DNA from: G963665595 sp963665595 | GTDB taxonomy: Bacteria > Actinomycetota > Coriobacteriia > Coriobacteriales > CADBOM01 | Length of the DNA: 64,000 bases | Direction of reading: 5' to 3' | Assembly (NCBI GenBank): GCA_963665595.2 | Contig: CAXXJK010000009.1 | Span: 248,001 to 312,000 of the forward strand | Shown: piece after piece, positions 34,266 to 43,273 of the stretch | Numbering within the stretch: the first letter of the stretch is position 1 | How the letters are laid out: each line of letters opens with the position of its first letter | The notes under the pieces: model-generated | The model's database searches: none | Told to the model about the DNA's origin: nothing | The model's input: the letters and a program-made list of their open reading frames with translations, nothing else | Translations under genes and position numbers: made by a program

Positions 34266-34910
34266 ATGACACAGGGATTAACGCGGAAACAGAAAGAGAT
34301 TCTTGATTTCATTCGTATGCGCATAAGAGAACAAGGCTACCCGCCAACCGTAAGAGAGATTGGTGAAGCATTGGGGCTTTCTTCATCTTCAACCGTTCAC
34401 TCACACATTGCCGCTCTTGAAGCAAAGGGATATATTAAACGCAGCGGCTCTTCAGCTCGCGCACTCACTCTTGTCGATGAATTAAACGAAGATAGTACAT
34501 CTTCAGGCACTGAGGATGAAGAACTATATCGAAACATGGTGGCGTTACCGTTAGTCGGACGAGTTGCTGCCGGTGCGCCGATTCTCGCGGAGCAAAACAT
34601 TGAAGAAATGCTTCCTTTACCCAAACAGATTGTCGGAGATTTCAGCTCATTCTTGTTGAAGGTAAGCGGCGAATCAATGATAGACATAGGTATATGCGAT
34701 GGTGATTATGTTGTGGTTAGGGAAAGCAAAGAAGCCCATAACGGCGATGTCGTAGTGGCTCTGATTGATGACTCAGCAACCGTCAAGACATTCTATCGTG
34801 AAAGTGATCACATACGTCTTCAACCAGAGAACCAAACTATGGAACCCATACTAGTGAAAGATTGCACTATTCTCGGCGTAGTAACTGCCCTGTTCCGCAA
34901 GTTCATATGA
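34266..34910 (+). CDS. lexA: LexA repressor
   Basis: 214 residues. SOS master repressor. The winged-helix N-terminal domain (1-70) starts LTRKQKEILDFIRMRIREQG and includes SSSSTVHSHIAALEAKGYI. The self-cleavage site VAAGAPI (Ala-Gly) follows LPLVGR, and the catalytic Ser in KVSGESMID and Lys in DDSATVKTFYR are present. GGAGGGG precedes the ATG. Ends only 3 bases from the convergent hflX stop. Confidence 0.97.
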   Translation: MTQGLTRKQKEILDFIRMRIREQGYPPTVREIGEALGLSSSSTVHSHIAALEAKGYIKRSGSSARALTLVDELNEDSTSSGTEDEELYRNMVALPLVGRVAAGAPILAEQNIEEMLPLPKQIVGDFSSFLLKVSGESMIDIGICDGDYVVVRESKEAHNGDVVVALIDDSATVKTFYRESDHIRLQPENQTMEPILVKDCTILGVVTALFRKFI

Positions 34911-34913
34911 TGC

Positions 34914-36236
34914 CTACGTCAGTATGTTACCGGACGCTCGTCTTTCAGAGTGTAGGTAGGGACCGAAACGTTCAATCCAGTCTGTAGGACATTGCATAGT
35001 TATATGAGTTCCCTGCTCGTCATATGATTCGCTTAACACACCACAATAATCATGAGCGGTATGGACTAGTTCTCCTCGATCAAAGGGAATACAGACGGAT
35101 ATTTTTTGATACATCATGCTCAAGGAAGCTTGTATTGCCTCAATAAGTTCGTTTATTCCTTCATTTTTGAGTGCCGAAATGCATACAGCATCTGGATTAT
35201 GTATCTCTAATGAGACCCTCTCAATATCGTCGATACAATCGCATTTGTTATATACCGTTAGTGACGGTATGACACCTGCGCCAATCTTGTCAATGACATC
35301 TTCAACCGCACGCATTTGCGCAACACGTTGCGCAGAAGATGCGTCGACAACCTTTATCAGAAGATCAGCGATAAGGATTTCGTCGAGGGTCGATTTGAAT
35401 GCCTCAATCAGCGTTGTGGGAAGTTTCTGTATGAATCCCACTGTATCTGTCAGGGTAACCGTCTCTCCGTGGTTAAGTTTAAGTTTACGAGTGGTGGAGT
35501 CTAGGGTTGCGAACAATTTATCATAGGCAAGAACATCAGCATCCGTCAGACAATTAAGCAATGATGATTTCCCTGCATTAGTGTAGCCAACAATGGTCAA
35601 TCGGAAAACACCTGAATGAACACGAGCTTTTCGCTGAACCGCACGATGCGTAGAAAGATGCTCCAGCTCTCTTTTTATGTTGGTAATGCGCTTTCTCACC
35701 ATACGACGGTCGACTTCAAGCTGACTTTCTCCCTCACCAAAACGTGAGCCAACGCCTCCGCCCATTCGGTTGGAGGCAAGATGAGCCCACATGCCGCGCA
35801 AACGTGGTAGTAAATATTGATTTTGAGCAAGCCGAACTTGAAGCAAACCTTCACGACTAAGAGCATGAAGCGCAAATATATCGAGAATAAGTGCCGTGCG
35901 ATCTATAACTTTACTAACCTTCAATATCTTCTCAAGATTAGATTGCTGAGAAGGAGTAAGCTCATCGTCAAATATAACGATATCAATCTTCTCTTCAGAA
36001 GCTATATCTGCAATTTCGAGAGCTTTGCCGGAACCAACAAATGTACGCGAGTGAGGCACATCCAATTTCTGTGTTGTCTGTGCAACTACATCAGCACCGG
36101 CTGTATCCGCAAGACGAGCGAGCTCACTCAATGACTCCTCAACCGGCCAAATTTGATCTCCACGATCAATGCCGACGAGAAGAGCTCGCTCTCTTGAAGA
36201 AACGGTATCATACATACGATTTTGCGAAACGGTCAT
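34914..36236 (-). CDS. hflX: Ribosome-associated GTPase HflX
   Basis: 440 residues. HflX splits stalled or stress-inactivated ribosomes. N-terminal HflX domain with VPHSRTFVGSGKALEIAD and MGGGVGSRFGEGESQLEVDR. G domain with G1 GYTNAGKSSLLN, G3 DTVGFIQKLP and G4 NKCD. A coiled segment links the domains. ATG 36236 has GAGG upstream. Last gene of a long leftward run from rny; the tail nearly touches lexA with no terminator between. Confidence 0.95.
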   Translation of the reverse strand: MTVSQNRMYDTVSSRERALLVGIDRGDQIWPVEESLSELARLADTAGADVVAQTTQKLDVPHSRTFVGSGKALEIADIASEEKIDIVIFDDELTPSQQSNLEKILKVSKVIDRTALILDIFALHALSREGLLQVRLAQNQYLLPRLRGMWAHLASNRMGGGVGSRFGEGESQLEVDRRMVRKRITNIKRELEHLSTHRAVQRKARVHSGVFRLTIVGYTNAGKSSLLNCLTDADVLAYDKLFATLDSTTRKLKLNHGETVTLTDTVGFIQKLPTTLIEAFKSTLDEILIADLLIKVVDASSAQRVAQMRAVEDVIDKIGAGVIPSLTVYNKCDCIDDIERVSLEIHNPDAVCISALKNEGINELIEAIQASLSMMYQKISVCIPFDRGELVHTAHDYCGVLSESYDEQGTHITMQCPTDWIERFGPYLHSERRASGNILT

Positions 36237-36299
36237 TCATCCTCGTATACTCTCAGGCTCCTGCGAAGTCTTGGTGTTTCGACATTACATTCGTCTGAT

Positions 36300-37457
36300 T
36301 TACAAACTCGCCTTTATTCGTTCTACGGCTTCAAGAAGTCTGTCATCAGGCGTAGTAAGAGAAATACGTATGTACCCCTCTCCGTCCGGACCATACGCCG
36401 CGCCAGGAGTAACCACGACATGCGCCTCTTGGAGCATCTTAGTTGCAAAACTTGCAGAAGTATATCCATCGGGAACTTTTGCCCATATATAAATCGAAGC
36501 TTTTGGCGGTTGACAGTTTATACCGATAGCATGTAGTGCTTCTATAACGAGGTCTCTACGCCGTACGTATATTTTACGCATATCGTCAATGCTGCTCTGA
36601 TCGGAATCCAACGCAACTATAGCGGCATCCTGAATGGCACTGAACTGTCCGGAGTCAAGATTATTTTTAATGGTTCCCAACGCCAGAATAGCCTCTGGAT
36701 TGCCGACAGCAAAACCTATGCGCCATCCGGTCATATTAAACATTTTTGAAAGAGAGAAGAACTCTATACAAATGTCTTTTGCACCGGGACGTTCTAAAAT
36801 CGAGGGCGCACTATAACCGTCAAAAGAGATCTCTGAATACGCATTGTCATGGCAGAGTAACAGATCATGCTCTCTTGCAAAAGCAATGGCACGATCAAAA
36901 TACTCCTCCGTTGCTATTGCGCTCGTAGGGTTGTTGGGATAGCCCAAGAACATGATCTTTGCTTTTTCCAGAACAGGTAACGGAATATGATCAAAATCGG
37001 CCAAGAATTCGTTTTCTTCATTCATCGGCATGAAATAAGTTTCCGCTGATTGCAGAATAGCCCCACCATGATACACGGGGTAGCCTATGCCTGGCGCCAA
37101 TACATAGTCTCCGGGATCAAGAAAAGCAGTATGAATATGGCCTATACCCTCTTTTGAACCTATGAGAGCAAGAACCTCTGTGCGAGGATCAACTTCTACG
37201 CCAAAACGCTTTTTCATCCACCGAGAGCATGCTGAGCGATACTCAAAAGATCCTTCGTATGCAGGATATTGATGATTTTTTGGGTTACGAATCGCTTGCG
37301 CCATAGCGTCAACGATAAACTCCGGGGTTGGCATATCAGGGTCGCCGATACCAAGGGAGATCACATCGACACCCCGTGCTTCAATTGCTGCACGCTTCTT
37401 ATCAATTTCTGCAAACAGATACGGTGGCAGATGATCCAAACAATGAGCTCTTCTCAA
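36300..37457 (-). CDS. dapL: LL-diaminopimelate aminotransferase (DapL type)
   Basis: 385 residues from a TTG at 37457 that is well placed after AAGGAG; a GTG three codons earlier overlaps that site. Class I/II aminotransferase: LGIGDPDMPTPEFIVDAM and YPAYEGSFEYRSA near the N-terminus, YPNNPTSAIA, and the PLP lysine in SLSKMFNMTGWRIGF. DapL makes LL-diaminopimelate directly from tetrahydrodipicolinate. The adjacent dapF, the next enzyme, supports this over a generic alanine/aspartate aminotransferase. Confidence 0.85.
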   Translation of the reverse strand: MRRAHCLDHLPPYLFAEIDKKRAAIEARGVDVISLGIGDPDMPTPEFIVDAMAQAIRNPKNHQYPAYEGSFEYRSACSRWMKKRFGVEVDPRTEVLALIGSKEGIGHIHTAFLDPGDYVLAPGIGYPVYHGGAILQSAETYFMPMNEENEFLADFDHIPLPVLEKAKIMFLGYPNNPTSAIATEEYFDRAIAFAREHDLLLCHDNAYSEISFDGYSAPSILERPGAKDICIEFFSLSKMFNMTGWRIGFAVGNPEAILALGTIKNNLDSGQFSAIQDAAIVALDSDQSSIDDMRKIYVRRRDLVIEALHAIGINCQPPKASIYIWAKVPDGYTSASFATKMLQEAHVVVTPGAAYGPDGEGYIRISLTTPDDRLLEAVERIKASL

Positions 37458-37503
37458 GAATAACACTCCTTCATATCAGAAAACGTACCGGCGAATCTCG
37501 TAC

Positions 37504-38394
37504 TTAGATTTCTATTATACCGGTAAAAACCTCTTGGGCGGGGCCGGTCATCATCACATGATTATCCGTATTCCATTCAATCTGAAGATTTCCGCCCCGA
37601 AGTTTCAGAACTGCCTTACGGCGCGTCCGGCGTGTGAGGTTGGCGGCAACAGCCGTAGCGCAGGCACCGGTACCGCATGCAAGGGTCTCGCCACAGCCAC
37701 GTTCCCACACTCTCATAATTATCTCCGGACATTCGGGATCCGTTCCCGGAACAACTGCCGCAAATTCAATATTACATTTTTCAGGAAATGCCTCATGCGA
37801 TTCAAGATAAGGACCAAGACGAGACAAATCGAATGCAAGAGCATTGATGGCAAAATCATCATCAAGGAAAATGACGGCGTGCGGATTACCCATGGACACC
37901 GCAGTAACATCAAATTCTCCCCAAGGAGTTTCAAGGGGCGCTTCTATGACACCATGCTCGTCTGTTGAATGCAGCGTGGTAGGAATACTATTGGGGTCAA
38001 GTATGGGCTCGCCCATATCCACGGTAGCCGAAATCAAAAGACCCTTACTGTCAGTAGCAAAGGTAATGGGCCGTTTACCGGCGAGAGTGTCAACGGTAAG
38101 ACTATTGACCCCGGGTGCCACATATCCTCTGTCAACAAGAAATTTTGCAAAGCAACGAACCCCATTGCCGCACATCTGTGCAACGGTTCCGTCGGCATTG
38201 TAATAACACATGTAAGCGGCGCAGTCGTCATGCTGAGAAGGACGAACTAAAATGATGCCATCAGCGCCAACACCAAAATGGCGGTCGCATAGAGCAATGA
38301 TCTTGTCTGCGGTCAAGTAGATAGTTTCAGCAAGATCATCAACAATAATAAAATCATTGCCCGCGCCATGAATTTTTGCGAATTCCAGTTTCAT
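37504..38394 (-). CDS. dapF: Diaminopimelate epimerase
   Basis: 296 residues. Converts LL- to meso-diaminopimelate for lysine and peptidoglycan. The two catalytic cysteines lie in MCGNGVRCFAKF (about 74-85) and ACGTGACATAVA (about 239-250). AKIHGAGNDFIIVDD at the N-terminus is typical. Sits between miaA and dapL on the same strand. Confidence 0.96.
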   Translation of the reverse strand: MKLEFAKIHGAGNDFIIVDDLAETIYLTADKIIALCDRHFGVGADGIILVRPSQHDDCAAYMCYYNADGTVAQMCGNGVRCFAKFLVDRGYVAPGVNSLTVDTLAGKRPITFATDSKGLLISATVDMGEPILDPNSIPTTLHSTDEHGVIEAPLETPWGEFDVTAVSMGNPHAVIFLDDDFAINALAFDLSRLGPYLESHEAFPEKCNIEFAAVVPGTDPECPEIIMRVWERGCGETLACGTGACATAVAANLTRRTRRKAVLKLRGGNLQIEWNTDNHVMMTGPAQEVFTGIIEI

Positions 38395-38493
38395 GCCAGT
38401 ACCTTTCCCCCGATGTATGAATTGATGGTACCTCTAAAGTACGGGGAGATATGAAATAGTAACAGAAACGTAACCTTGATGGACGGATTATGT

Positions 38494-39417
38494 CTACAGA
38501 TTGAACCATTCGATACGATCATCACGTTTGAACCACGTTTCCTGTCGTTTTGCATAACGATGAGTAGCGTATTTAATTTTGCTTATCGCCTCTTCAATAG
38601 GAGCACAGCCATCTAACACAGGGAAAAATTCTTTATAGCCTATGGCCTGCATTGATGTTAACGCTGCGCGATAACCTTGATCTAACAACCAGGAAACCTC
38701 ATCGAGCAATCCAGCAGTCATCATATTGTCCACGCGTAGATCTAGACGATGATACAAATGTTCTCGTGAAGCCATCAATCCTATATACAGCACCTCTTCA
38801 CGGACTTGATAATTCCTCATCTGAGCCGACTGTGTCGCATAATTAGAACCATTGTCCAATAGTTCTAACGCCCTCACGACGCGGCGCACGTTATGTGGAT
38901 GAATAGCCGCGGCGCTTGCAGGATCTTTTTCCGCAAGCTGAGCATGGAGCGCCGCAGGGCCTCGTTCAGCAGCCAATTGTTCGTAACGAATCCTCGTAGC
39001 ATTATCGACACAGGTTCCAGGAGAAAACGAAAATTCATCGAGAGCTGCACGGATATAAAGCCCCGTCCCGCCGCACACAAGAACTGGTCGATTTGATTTA
39101 TGCTCTTCTTTCAATACATTTTGAGCATATTCCTGGTAACGAGCGGCTGAGTATGGCTCATCAGGGCTTACGAGATCAATGCCAAAATAAGGAACGCGCC
39201 GCTCTTCAATAGGAACTTTTGCAGTCCCTATATCCATAAATCGATAGACCTGCATAGAATCTGCCGATAGAATCCCACAATCAAAACGTTCCGCAATATT
39301 TTCGGCAAGTACCGATTTACCGGTACCCGTGGCGCCTACAATAGCTATCGTGGCCTGACCGCCCCAAGATTCAAAGTGGCGAGAAATTCGTTCGTATATA
39401 GCACCAAACACGTCCAT
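38494..39417 (-). CDS. miaA: tRNA dimethylallyltransferase
   Basis: 307 residues. Adds dimethylallyl to A37 of tRNAs reading U-starting codons. P-loop GATGTGKSVLAENIAERF (about 28-45), then the SADSMQVYRFMDIGTAKV segment, the GGTGLYIRAALD motif and PHNVRRVVRALEL. MiaB, encoded just upstream (5-base gap), methylthiolates the product. Confidence 0.95.
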   Translation of the reverse strand: MDVFGAIYERISRHFESWGGQATIAIVGATGTGKSVLAENIAERFDCGILSADSMQVYRFMDIGTAKVPIEERRVPYFGIDLVSPDEPYSAARYQEYAQNVLKEEHKSNRPVLVCGGTGLYIRAALDEFSFSPGTCVDNATRIRYEQLAAERGPAALHAQLAEKDPASAAAIHPHNVRRVVRALELLDNGSNYATQSAQMRNYQVREEVLYIGLMASREHLYHRLDLRVDNMMTAGLLDEVSWLLDQGYRAALTSMQAIGYKEFFPVLDGCAPIEEAISKIKYATHRYAKRQETWFKRDDRIEWFNL

Positions 39418-39422
39418 ATGCT

Positions 39423-40772
39423 CTACGCCATTTCAATGCCGTGTCCTCGAAGATACCACGTACGCGTCTCTTCAATCTTAACAGGAATAATATGCCCCAC
39501 CATATCATCAATTGATACGTCTTCAGGTAATGGCATGTGAACCGTCTGATTTTTAGGAGTCTTCCCTGTTAGCATGGTGGCATCTCGTTTTGATGTTCCC
39601 TCTATTAACACGTCAACAACCTGATTCAGCTCTTTAAGATTTTGCGTATAAGCACTTTCCTGAACGACTTCAACCAACCGGTTGAAGCGTTCCTGGATCA
39701 CCGATGCCGATGTTGAATCCAGCAGATCCGCTGCTGGTGTTCCGGCCCGCTTCGAATAGATGAAGGTAAACGTCTGTCCATATCCCACCGTACGCACAAG
39801 TTCAAGAGTCGCCTTAAAATCTTCCTCATTCTCACCGGGAAATCCTACTATCAGATCAGTTGAAAATGAAATATCGGGTAGTGCATAACGCATTTTTTCT
39901 ACCAGCGAAAGATAATGCGAGACGGTATAATTTCGGTTCATTGCTTTCAGGATGCGATCAGATCCCGACTGAACGGGCAGATGGAGCTGAGGCATACAGG
40001 CGGGCGTCTCAGCAAAGGCCGCAATAGTCTCATCAGAAAGGTCCTTGGGGTGACTCGTAGCAAATCGTAAACGCTGTATGCCGGTCTCTCCCACTCTGCG
40101 CAATATATCGGCAAACCGTGGCGCGCCGTAGAGATCTCGGCCATATGAATTAACATTTTGTCCCAGTAACGTGATCTCCTTGACCCCGTCCGACACGAGT
40201 ATCTCAGCTTCCCGTATGATTTCCTCAAAAGGTCGACTTATTTCTCGTCCTCGCACATAAGGAACAATGCAGTACGTGCAAAAATTATTGCACCCTTTCA
40301 TAATAGGAAGCCATGCGTGGAAAGAATGCTCTCTATGAAATGGAATTTCGTAATTTGCCGTTTCAGAGTGATCGCGCAAAGAAACACACGCCTGATGAGC
40401 CTGGAGAGTTTCTTCGAGCAGTGCCGGCAATTCGTCAACATTGTGTGTTCCGAATACGATATCCACATGCCCCAGCGTATCAATAAGCTTTTCTCCGTCA
40501 CGCTGACCGATACACCCCCCCACAGCAATAATGCGCTTGCCATGAGGTGCCGGTACATTCTTAAGAGATGCAACCTGCCCCATAAGACGAGTATCAGCCG
40601 CCTCACGGACACAGCAGGTCAAAAAGACGATGACATCTGCCAATTCTTCTCGTTCGACACGTTGCATTTTGCGAGAGTCAAGCATCGACTCGACGCGTTC
40701 AGTATCATGCTTATTCATCTGACAGCCAAATGTTTTGACTAGATACGTCATGCCATCGAAGGAATATGTCAT
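39423..40772 (-). CDS. miaB: tRNA-2-methylthio-N6-dimethylallyladenosine synthase
   Basis: 449 residues. Radical-SAM methylthiotransferase. The N-terminal UPF0004 domain has KTFGCQMNKHDTERV and two further cluster cysteines (FLTCCVREAAD and GGCIGQRDG). The SAM cluster motif is CNNFCTYCIVPYVRGRE (about 162-178). A TRAM domain ends the protein. AGGA precedes the ATG. Confidence 0.95.
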   Translation of the reverse strand: MTYSFDGMTYLVKTFGCQMNKHDTERVESMLDSRKMQRVEREELADVIVFLTCCVREAADTRLMGQVASLKNVPAPHGKRIIAVGGCIGQRDGEKLIDTLGHVDIVFGTHNVDELPALLEETLQAHQACVSLRDHSETANYEIPFHREHSFHAWLPIMKGCNNFCTYCIVPYVRGREISRPFEEIIREAEILVSDGVKEITLLGQNVNSYGRDLYGAPRFADILRRVGETGIQRLRFATSHPKDLSDETIAAFAETPACMPQLHLPVQSGSDRILKAMNRNYTVSHYLSLVEKMRYALPDISFSTDLIVGFPGENEEDFKATLELVRTVGYGQTFTFIYSKRAGTPAADLLDSTSASVIQERFNRLVEVVQESAYTQNLKELNQVVDVLIEGTSKRDATMLTGKTPKNQTVHMPLPEDVSIDDMVGHIIPVKIEETRTWYLRGHGIEMA

Positions 40773-40808
40773 TAAAGTATTCCTGTTCTGTACAGTGCCT
40801 TCAATCTA

Positions 40809-41675
40809 TCAATCATCAGCATAACTAAATAACTTTTTCAGATCTTCTTGACTCGGCTGACAGCCACCCAAAACAGCATCATGAACGGAATCTCCGTGAT
40901 AATCAGATCCTCCTGTAACCAATATATCCATTTCATGCCCCATCTGTTCTAGATGCCGAGCAACCGACAACGGGTGTTCGCTATGAAACGCCTCGATACC
41001 ACCCAGTCCCTGAGAAACAAAATAGGGAATTAGATCGACCAACCCATAATGATAAGGATGAGCAATAACTGCAATACCACCACTGCCGCGAATCAGTTCT
41101 ATGGCCTCGCGCGCATCCATATCTCCTCGCGGCTCATAATAAGGGCTATCCTCGGAGAGATATATATCAAACGCATCCATAATCGTCTCCGCGTGCCCAT
41201 TCAGGGTAAGAACACGAGCAAGATTGGCGCGATTGATGGTAGTAAGGCCAAGAGCCTCAAAATCTTCCCCTGAGCATTTATAGCCATCTGCCATAAGGCG
41301 TTCAGCCATGATAAGCGTACGCTGTTTACGTCGGTGCAGTGTTTGCTCACAAGCCGTAAGAAGTAAACGATCATGAGGATCAACAAAATATCCCAGTATG
41401 TGAACATCTTGCCCGTCATATGAGGCCGAAAGTTCAATACCGGGAAACAGTTTAGGACCTATTAAACTATGTTTCAGTAGTTCACTATATCCGTCAAAGG
41501 TGTCGTGATCAGTAACAACAAGATGAGTGATACCACAGTCGCGAGCCTCCTCAAACAACAAGGAAGGAACGATAACTCCATCAGAAGCAGTTGTATGACA
41601 GTGTAGTTCCGAGCGAATAGTCAAAGCGGAATCCTCTGCCAGATTCGTTGATCTAGCGGTTCCCATCAGCATCAT
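40809..41675 (-). CDS. PHP domain phosphoesterase
   Basis: 288 residues. The PHP metal site is seen in LHCHTTASDG (about 24-33) and VTDHDTFDGY (54-63), with GIELSASYDGQDVHILGYF and a C-terminal GGSDYHGDS. This is the YciV/TrpH-like group, in which an E. coli member is an RNase/3',5'-nucleotide phosphatase. A role as histidinol phosphatase is possible in principle but that PHP group differs. The start overlaps the end of spoVS by 23 bases; the exact start (one of several ATGs) is uncertain. Confidence 0.85.
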   Translation of the reverse strand: MMLMGTARSTNLAEDSALTIRSELHCHTTASDGVIVPSLLFEEARDCGITHLVVTDHDTFDGYSELLKHSLIGPKLFPGIELSASYDGQDVHILGYFVDPHDRLLLTACEQTLHRRKQRTLIMAERLMADGYKCSGEDFEALGLTTINRANLARVLTLNGHAETIMDAFDIYLSEDSPYYEPRGDMDAREAIELIRGSGGIAVIAHPYHYGLVDLIPYFVSQGLGGIEAFHSEHPLSVARHLEQMGHEMDILVTGGSDYHGDSVHDAVLGGCQPSQEDLKKLFSYADD

Positions 41676-41985
41676 GCCAATCGATACGCAGCGACTCTAA
41701 ATCTGCTGCGGCAACTTGCCTAAGATAGCGCGGCTCAACGGAAAATCTGATAGCCGTGCGGTTCTCCCCATTAATTGAAATATCTGCAAATGATGGCGCA
41801 CATACAATTTCTATACCGACGGGCGCGAGAAAACCTCGCGAGATCGCGATTGCCTTAACCGCTTGGTTAACTGCGCCGGCACCGACGGATTGAATTTCAA
41901 CAGGCACGCCATCTTTTATCATGCCGGCTATCGCTCCAGCAACGGATGACGGAGAAGATTTTGAAGATACTTTAAGAAACTCCAT
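41653..41985 (-). CDS. spoVS: Stage V sporulation protein S homologue
   Basis: 110 residues, a little longer than the usual ~86. The Alba-like core is unmistakable: LKVSSKSSPSSVAGAIAG then VEIQSVGAGAVNQAVKAIAI and CAPSFADI. In Bacillus it is needed for spore cortex and coat; homologues in non-sporulating Gram-positive bacteria have unknown roles, perhaps nucleic-acid binding. The C-terminal ~20 residues overlap the PHP gene. Confidence 0.93.
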   Translation of the reverse strand: MEFLKVSSKSSPSSVAGAIAGMIKDGVPVEIQSVGAGAVNQAVKAIAISRGFLAPVGIEIVCAPSFADISINGENRTAIRFSVEPRYLRQVAAADLESLRIDWHDADGNR

Positions 41986-42130
41986 GGCAGTTGTTCTTTC
42001 GTTGTCAGGTTTCAGCTATCTTTACTAATACGTTTGAGGAGTGCTTATATGCGAGGGATCATCTTGAATTATCAATCTTTTATTAGAAATTAATTATCGC
42101 ACATCAACCTTCAAAAGACCACCTCAGTGT

Positions 42131-43204
42131 CTAGACGTCCTTATCGAAATCAAATCTAACATGTATCGAATTTTTCGTTATCGATACTTTAGGCATTTTT
42201 GAAAGTGAGAGATAGTATCTTCCGGCAATCAATTCGAATGCATCTTCAAGATGACGAGAAAACGACTCAATATCTTCAGGCGCAATCTTGAGCCCCCTGT
42301 TATCCTTGAATATATCAGGGGATTTTTGTTGCCCCTGACCATTTTTTATTATCTTTTCTATAAGAACCTTTTGAGGTGCGATCTGAGCATGAAGAATACG
42401 ATGAGCGGTGCGTTCAGATAATCCCAGCCCTATCATCTCCGCACATTGGACCAATTCCGATGCATCAACGCAAGCAGCCAAGCGCAGACAAATAGGAAGC
42501 TCTCGTGGATTATCACAGAACAACAGCTGTTTATCGCTCAGACGATGTCGACCATACTCTATCAAGGTAGCCGCAATTTCTGCAGGCGAACCTACATATA
42601 CTTCTACATCGTGACGATATTCGACAGAAAACTCAGCGACAGTGCGGGCGATATTATGAGGACCCCTCATAACCATATATCGACCATCATCCTGACGCTC
42701 GACTTCGGGCAATGTCGACTGATCGGTGCGCTCACCGAGTTCGTTACCGTCAACCACAATAGCAATTGATGATCCACCATTTACCTGAGAATCAAGTACA
42801 CTGGCTGAGACACTGTTGCACTTTATCGAATACAATGCCATGCCGCGGCCATGAACTCCCCACGTGTCCATAGTCATTGAATCAAGTTTTGAAGTAACGC
42901 GAGGCTCAAATATACGGTCTCTTAAGTGTTCTGGAATTCCTGAACCATTATCAATAACCGTGATTGAGCGAAAATCGCCCTCCCTAACGGTTGCAAGAAA
43001 AATGGCACCGGCATCGGCATCACGCGCATTGCGCAATACCTCGATTATAATATCCTCAACTGTTCGAATGTCATGTTTTGCCTGGCGCCGTTCAGCTTCG
43101 GCAGTACGCAGGCGCACAAACCCATTGCCTAAATCCTCTTCAACGCGTAAATGCGCGTCGCCAGAAACAGATTCTATGAATCCAAGGAGATCATCGTCAG
43201 ACAT
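42131..43204 (-). CDS. GHKL-type ATP-binding protein of unknown function
   Basis: 357 residues from ATG 43204 (AGGTTGGA upstream); a start 16 codons earlier is possible. The Bergerat fold motifs are all present: N-box IIIEVLRNARDADAGAIF, G1 VIDNGSGIPEHLRDRIFEP, and G2 GVHGRGMALYSIKC, closest in style to MutL/Hsp90/histidine-kinase ATPases. No histidine-phosphotransfer domain or MutL linker is evident. The C-terminal ~180 residues are not recognised. 21 bases after rny, 145 bases before spoVS. Conserved context suggests RNA or DNA maintenance, but that is inference. Confidence 0.75.
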   Translation of the reverse strand: MSDDDLLGFIESVSGDAHLRVEEDLGNGFVRLRTAEAERRQAKHDIRTVEDIIIEVLRNARDADAGAIFLATVREGDFRSITVIDNGSGIPEHLRDRIFEPRVTSKLDSMTMDTWGVHGRGMALYSIKCNSVSASVLDSQVNGGSSIAIVVDGNELGERTDQSTLPEVERQDDGRYMVMRGPHNIARTVAEFSVEYRHDVEVYVGSPAEIAATLIEYGRHRLSDKQLLFCDNPRELPICLRLAACVDASELVQCAEMIGLGLSERTAHRILHAQIAPQKVLIEKIIKNGQGQQKSPDIFKDNRGLKIAPEDIESFSRHLEDAFELIAGRYYLSLSKMPKVSITKNSIHVRFDFDKDV

Positions 43205-43273
43205 TTCCAACCTGCCATTCACAATGCGACCAGACCATGCATCACGGCACAATCTGGTCGAATAATAAATCTA

